A stretch of 64,000 nt of DNA from Pontivivens ytuae. Its GTDB lineage: Bacteria > Pseudomonadota > Alphaproteobacteria > Rhodobacterales > Rhodobacteraceae. A model generated the notes under the pieces. It was not told where the DNA came from. It ran no database searches and saw only the letters and a program-made list of their open reading frames with translations. The position numbers and the translations under genes were made by a program. This document shows positions 61,603 through 64,000 of this stretch, one piece after another; the stretch's first letter is position 1, and each line of letters starts with the position of its first letter. Location: NCBI RefSeq assembly GCF_015679265.1, contig NZ_CP064942.1, forward strand, positions 3,948,001 through 4,012,000. The letters run 5' to 3'.

Positions 61603-63009
61603 ATGGGTACAAGATTCGACACCTCCTGGGTTCCCGACCTCGAAGCGCAGCCGGCGCCGAAGTACCGGGCGCTTGCTGGCGCCATCGACGACGCGATCCG
61701 CACCGGCGCCCTCGCCCCCGGCGCCAAGCTGCCACCGGTGCGCGAGCTCGCATGGGAGATCGGCGTGACGCCCGGCACCGTCGCCCGCGCCTATCGCGAG
61801 GCGACGGATGCGGGGGCGCTCAGGGCCAATGTCGGCCAGGGGACCTTCGTGCGGGAGCGGCGGCAGACCGGGACCTTCATCCCCCTGCATCCGTTGACGT
61901 CTCACGCGCAGGAGGGGCAGATCGACCTGCGCAATTCGCGCTCGCCCATTGTCGGGCAGGAAGCGCTGATCAACGTCGCCATCGAGCGGGTGCTTGCCCG
62001 CGGCTCCCACGTTCTCGACGACTACACGCGCGCCACCAACGACCTTTCGGCCCGCGATGCGCTGCATGGCTGGCTCGCGAGCGGCGGGGTGGAGACCGAG
62101 GTCGACGCCATCGTGCCGACCTACGGCACGCAGCAGGCGGTGCTGGTCGCGATGATGGCCGTGACCTCCGGCCATGATCCGGTCGTGCTGGTCTCGGACC
62201 TCGTCTATGCCGGATTCCAGCAGGCGGCGAAGCTGGCGCGGGTCACATTGTACCCCGTCAGAAGCGATACAAATGGACTCAACCCGCAGGCGCTGGAGGA
62301 GGCGTGCCGGATCGCACGTCCCCAGGCGATGCTGGTTTCGGCCAACCTGCACAACCCGACCCTCGTCACCATGTCCGAGGAGCGCCGCGCCGCGATTGCC
62401 GAGGTCGCGCGAGCCCATGACCTTCAGATCATCGAGGACGACGTCTACGGCTGGCTGCTGGAGGAGCGCCTGCCCTCCTTCCCAACCTTCGCGCCGGAGC
62501 GGACGTGGTATGCGACGTCGCTGTCGAAATGCGTCGCCGCCGGCCTGCGCTTCGGCTGTCTCGTCACGCCTCCGGGCCGCGGCGCGGTCGGCCAAGGCAT
62601 CGTGCAGGCAATGAACTACCGCGTGAGCTCGCTGATCGGGCAAACCGTGGTCGAGCTGATCCAGAGCGGTGAGGCCGACCGGATCCGCGACATGGCGCGG
62701 CGGCATCTGGCGGAGCGCGCGGCGCTGACCCAGCGCATCCTCGGCCGCTGGGGGATCGTGACCGCACCCGGTGCGAACTTCGCCTGGCTCGACCTGCCCC
62801 ATGGCTGGCACCTCGCCGCCTTCGACCGGGCCTGCGTGGATGCGGGCATCCTGATCGCGACGGCGGGGACGTACGTGTTGCCGGGCTCCGACGTACCCAA
62901 CAAGATCCGCATCTCGCTGGGCATGGGCTACGAGGCGCCGGTCTTCCAGAGATGCCTGGAGCAGATCGACCGGATCCTCGCGAGCCCGCCGGTGGAGCTG
63001 ATGGCGTGA
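61603..63009 (+). CDS. MocR/PdxR-type regulator (GntR domain fused to aminotransferase-like domain)
   Basis: 468 residues. The N-terminal GntR winged helix (KYRALAGAIDDAIRTGALAPGAKLPPVRELAWEIGVTPGTVARAYREATDAGAL, about 20-75) is joined to a fold-type I aminotransferase domain with PTYGTQQAVLVAMMAVTSG, HNPTLVTMSEERRAAIAEVA, IIEDDVYGWLLEE and the PLP Lys in WYATSLSKCVAAGLRFGCLV. Such proteins sense PLP or amino compounds and control a neighbouring transporter or enzyme. The EamA transporter gene starts inside its stop, so the pair forms one unit. Confidence 0.9.
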   Translation: MGTRFDTSWVPDLEAQPAPKYRALAGAIDDAIRTGALAPGAKLPPVRELAWEIGVTPGTVARAYREATDAGALRANVGQGTFVRERRQTGTFIPLHPLTSHAQEGQIDLRNSRSPIVGQEALINVAIERVLARGSHVLDDYTRATNDLSARDALHGWLASGGVETEVDAIVPTYGTQQAVLVAMMAVTSGHDPVVLVSDLVYAGFQQAAKLARVTLYPVRSDTNGLNPQALEEACRIARPQAMLVSANLHNPTLVTMSEERRAAIAEVARAHDLQIIEDDVYGWLLEERLPSFPTFAPERTWYATSLSKCVAAGLRFGCLVTPPGRGAVGQGIVQAMNYRVSSLIGQTVVELIQSGEADRIRDMARRHLAERAALTQRILGRWGIVTAPGANFAWLDLPHGWHLAAFDRACVDAGILIATAGTYVLPGSDVPNKIRISLGMGYEAPVFQRCLEQIDRILASPPVELMA

Positions 63010-63917
63010 GCGTCGTCGCCGCCCCGCGGGCGAGCGGGCGCGACTGGCTGTTCCTGGGCCTGCTCGGGCTGATCTGGGGCGGCTCGTTCCTCGGCGTGGA
63101 GCTGGCGCTGACCGGCTTCGGCCCGCTCACGATCGCGGCGGCGCGCATCGCGATGGCGGCTCTCTTGCTGGGCGCTATTGCGGCGATGCAGGGCGGCCTG
63201 CCCCGCTGGAGCGCGCCGCAGGGCAAGCGCATCTGGGGCCACATCCTCGTCATGGCGCTCTTCACCAACGCGATCCCGTTCTGCCTGTTGAGCTGGGCAC
63301 AGCGGGAGGTGAGCTCCGGTTTCGCAGGCATCACCATGGCCGCGGTGCCGCTGATGGTGCTGCCGCTCGCGCATCTGATGGTGCCGGGCGAGCGGATGGA
63401 TACGCGGCGGGCTGTCGGCTTTCTGACCGGGTTTGCGGGCGTTGTAGTGCTGATCGGGCCGGACGGTGCGTCGGGCGGCGGGGACGCGATCCACCGGATC
63501 GCCTGCGTCGCGGCGTCGGCCTGCTACGCCATCGGGTCGATCAACACGCGGCTCTGCCCGCCCGTCGGGCTGATCGCTTATTCGGCGGCGGGGCTGATGG
63601 TGGCGGCCCTCGTGCTGGTGCCGACGGCACTCGTCATCGAGGGCGTCCCCGCCCTGCCCGGCCTCACAGCATTTGGCGGCCTGCTCTATCTCGGCCTGCT
63701 GCCTACCGCGCTTGCGACATGGATGCTCGTGAGCGTGACGCGCAGCGCCGGGCCATCGTTCCTGTCGCTGGTGAACTACCAGGTGCCGATCTGGGCGGTG
63801 CTGCTCGGCGTCACGGTGCTGGGCGAGGCGGTGCCGCCGACCTTCGCGCTCGCGCTCCTCCTCATCGTGGCGGGCCTTGCGGTGAGCCGCCCGCGCGCGC
63901 AACGTCTGGGCCCATGA
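63006..63917 (+). CDS. EamA-family (DMT) transporter
   Basis: 303 residues from GTG 63006, overlapping the MocR stop (GTGA). About ten membrane helices in two EamA repeats: WLFLGLLGLIWGGSFLGVELALTGFGPLTIAAARI at the start and GLIAYSAAGLMVAALVLVP, FGGLLYLGLLPTALATWMLVSVTRSAGPSFLSLVNYQVPIWAVLLGV in the second. DMT proteins export amino acids, vitamins or other metabolites. Control by the coupled MocR suggests a vitamin B6- or amino-acid-related substrate, an inference. ATGA overlap with the MATE gene follows. Confidence 0.88.
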   Translation: MSVVAAPRASGRDWLFLGLLGLIWGGSFLGVELALTGFGPLTIAAARIAMAALLLGAIAAMQGGLPRWSAPQGKRIWGHILVMALFTNAIPFCLLSWAQREVSSGFAGITMAAVPLMVLPLAHLMVPGERMDTRRAVGFLTGFAGVVVLIGPDGASGGGDAIHRIACVAASACYAIGSINTRLCPPVGLIAYSAAGLMVAALVLVPTALVIEGVPALPGLTAFGGLLYLGLLPTALATWMLVSVTRSAGPSFLSLVNYQVPIWAVLLGVTVLGEAVPPTFALALLLIVAGLAVSRPRAQRLGP

Positions 63918-64000
63918 AGGAGATCACCAACCGGCGCGTCCTGACCATCGCGGGACCCATCGTCCTGTCGAACGCGACCGTGCCGCTGCTGGGCCTCGTC
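63914..64000 (+). CDS. MATE-family efflux transporter (partial, 5' end only)
   Basis: Only 29 codons are visible, from ATG 63914 (overlapping the EamA stop). The text TNRRVLTIAGPIVLSNATVPLLGLV matches the first helix of DinF/NorM-type MATE proteins, which export drugs or metabolites against Na+ or H+. The rest lies outside the window. Confidence 0.7.
   Translation, partial: MKEITNRRVLTIAGPIVLSNATVPLLGLV

Overview
The window is chromosomal DNA from a GC-rich alphaproteobacterium, most likely order Rhodobacterales (Roseobacter/Paracoccaceae type). The evidence is the gene order trpC-moaC-moeA-lexA-comEC-gltX-gltA, a CtrA response regulator beside SciP (DUF1153), SOS boxes of the alphaproteobacterial form GAAC-N7-GAAC, DUF1127 small proteins, a PsuK/PsuG pair, frequent GTG starts and ATGA/GTGA overlaps, and very high GC at third codon positions. 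No rRNA, tRNA or CRISPR array was found by eye.

Layout. 1-2807: a minus-strand catabolic cluster (LysR regulator, tartrate/D-malate dehydrogenase-like enzyme, start of a TAXI TRAP substrate-binding protein). 2889-6831: a mobile island holding an IS3-family element with a duplicated left end, about 0.8 kb of AT-richer DNA without a clear gene, a Mob/Pre-type plasmid relaxase broken by two in-frame stops, and a small hypothetical gene. 6900-10886: ung, trpC, moaC, moeA, lexA. 10953-17217: comEC, gltX, gltA, a lipoprotein and a YbaK-type deacylase. 17200-28879 is a long minus-strand envelope and translation run: pyrH, frr, uppS, cdsA, dxr, rseP, bamA, ompH/skp, fabZ, lpxA, lpxI, lpxB. It covers isoprenoid carrier, phospholipid, lipid A and outer-membrane assembly. 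28956-32183: a YitT membrane protein, a small hypothetical, tsf and rpsB.

32307-37036 is accessory. It has a MarR regulator divergent from a small secreted protein with two matching operator palindromes between them, three tandem membrane-anchored paralogues with a TerB-like look, and a Tat-exported PhoX/DUF839 protein split by a stop codon followed directly by ATG. 37191-43468 is a plus-strand run: AEC transporter, psuK, psuG, modB, short modC, miaA, trmFO. 43724-49179: methyltransferase, gluQ, two related small proteins, hisI, a NifU/IscU-like scaffold, a 36-residue membrane peptide with an SOS box, and recG. 49252-56976: ligA, ctrA, sciP, mnmA, two related lipoproteins (one with an OmpA domain), an M20 peptidase and a SlyD-like FKBP. 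57327-60186: serA and serC. 60307-64000: SoxR, three DUF1127-type small proteins, a MocR regulator, an EamA transporter and the start of a MATE transporter.

Most noteworthy: (i) the SOS-controlled membrane micropeptide gene at 46888-46998, a possible analogue of the Caulobacter cell-division inhibitor SidA; (ii) a SoxR-type promoter with a 19-bp spacer driving a 48-residue DUF1127 protein; (iii) the three tandem TerB-like paralogues; (iv) a bipartite palindromic repeat family confined to intergenic DNA; (v) three nonsense codons in otherwise coherent reading frames (relaxase and PhoX-like gene).
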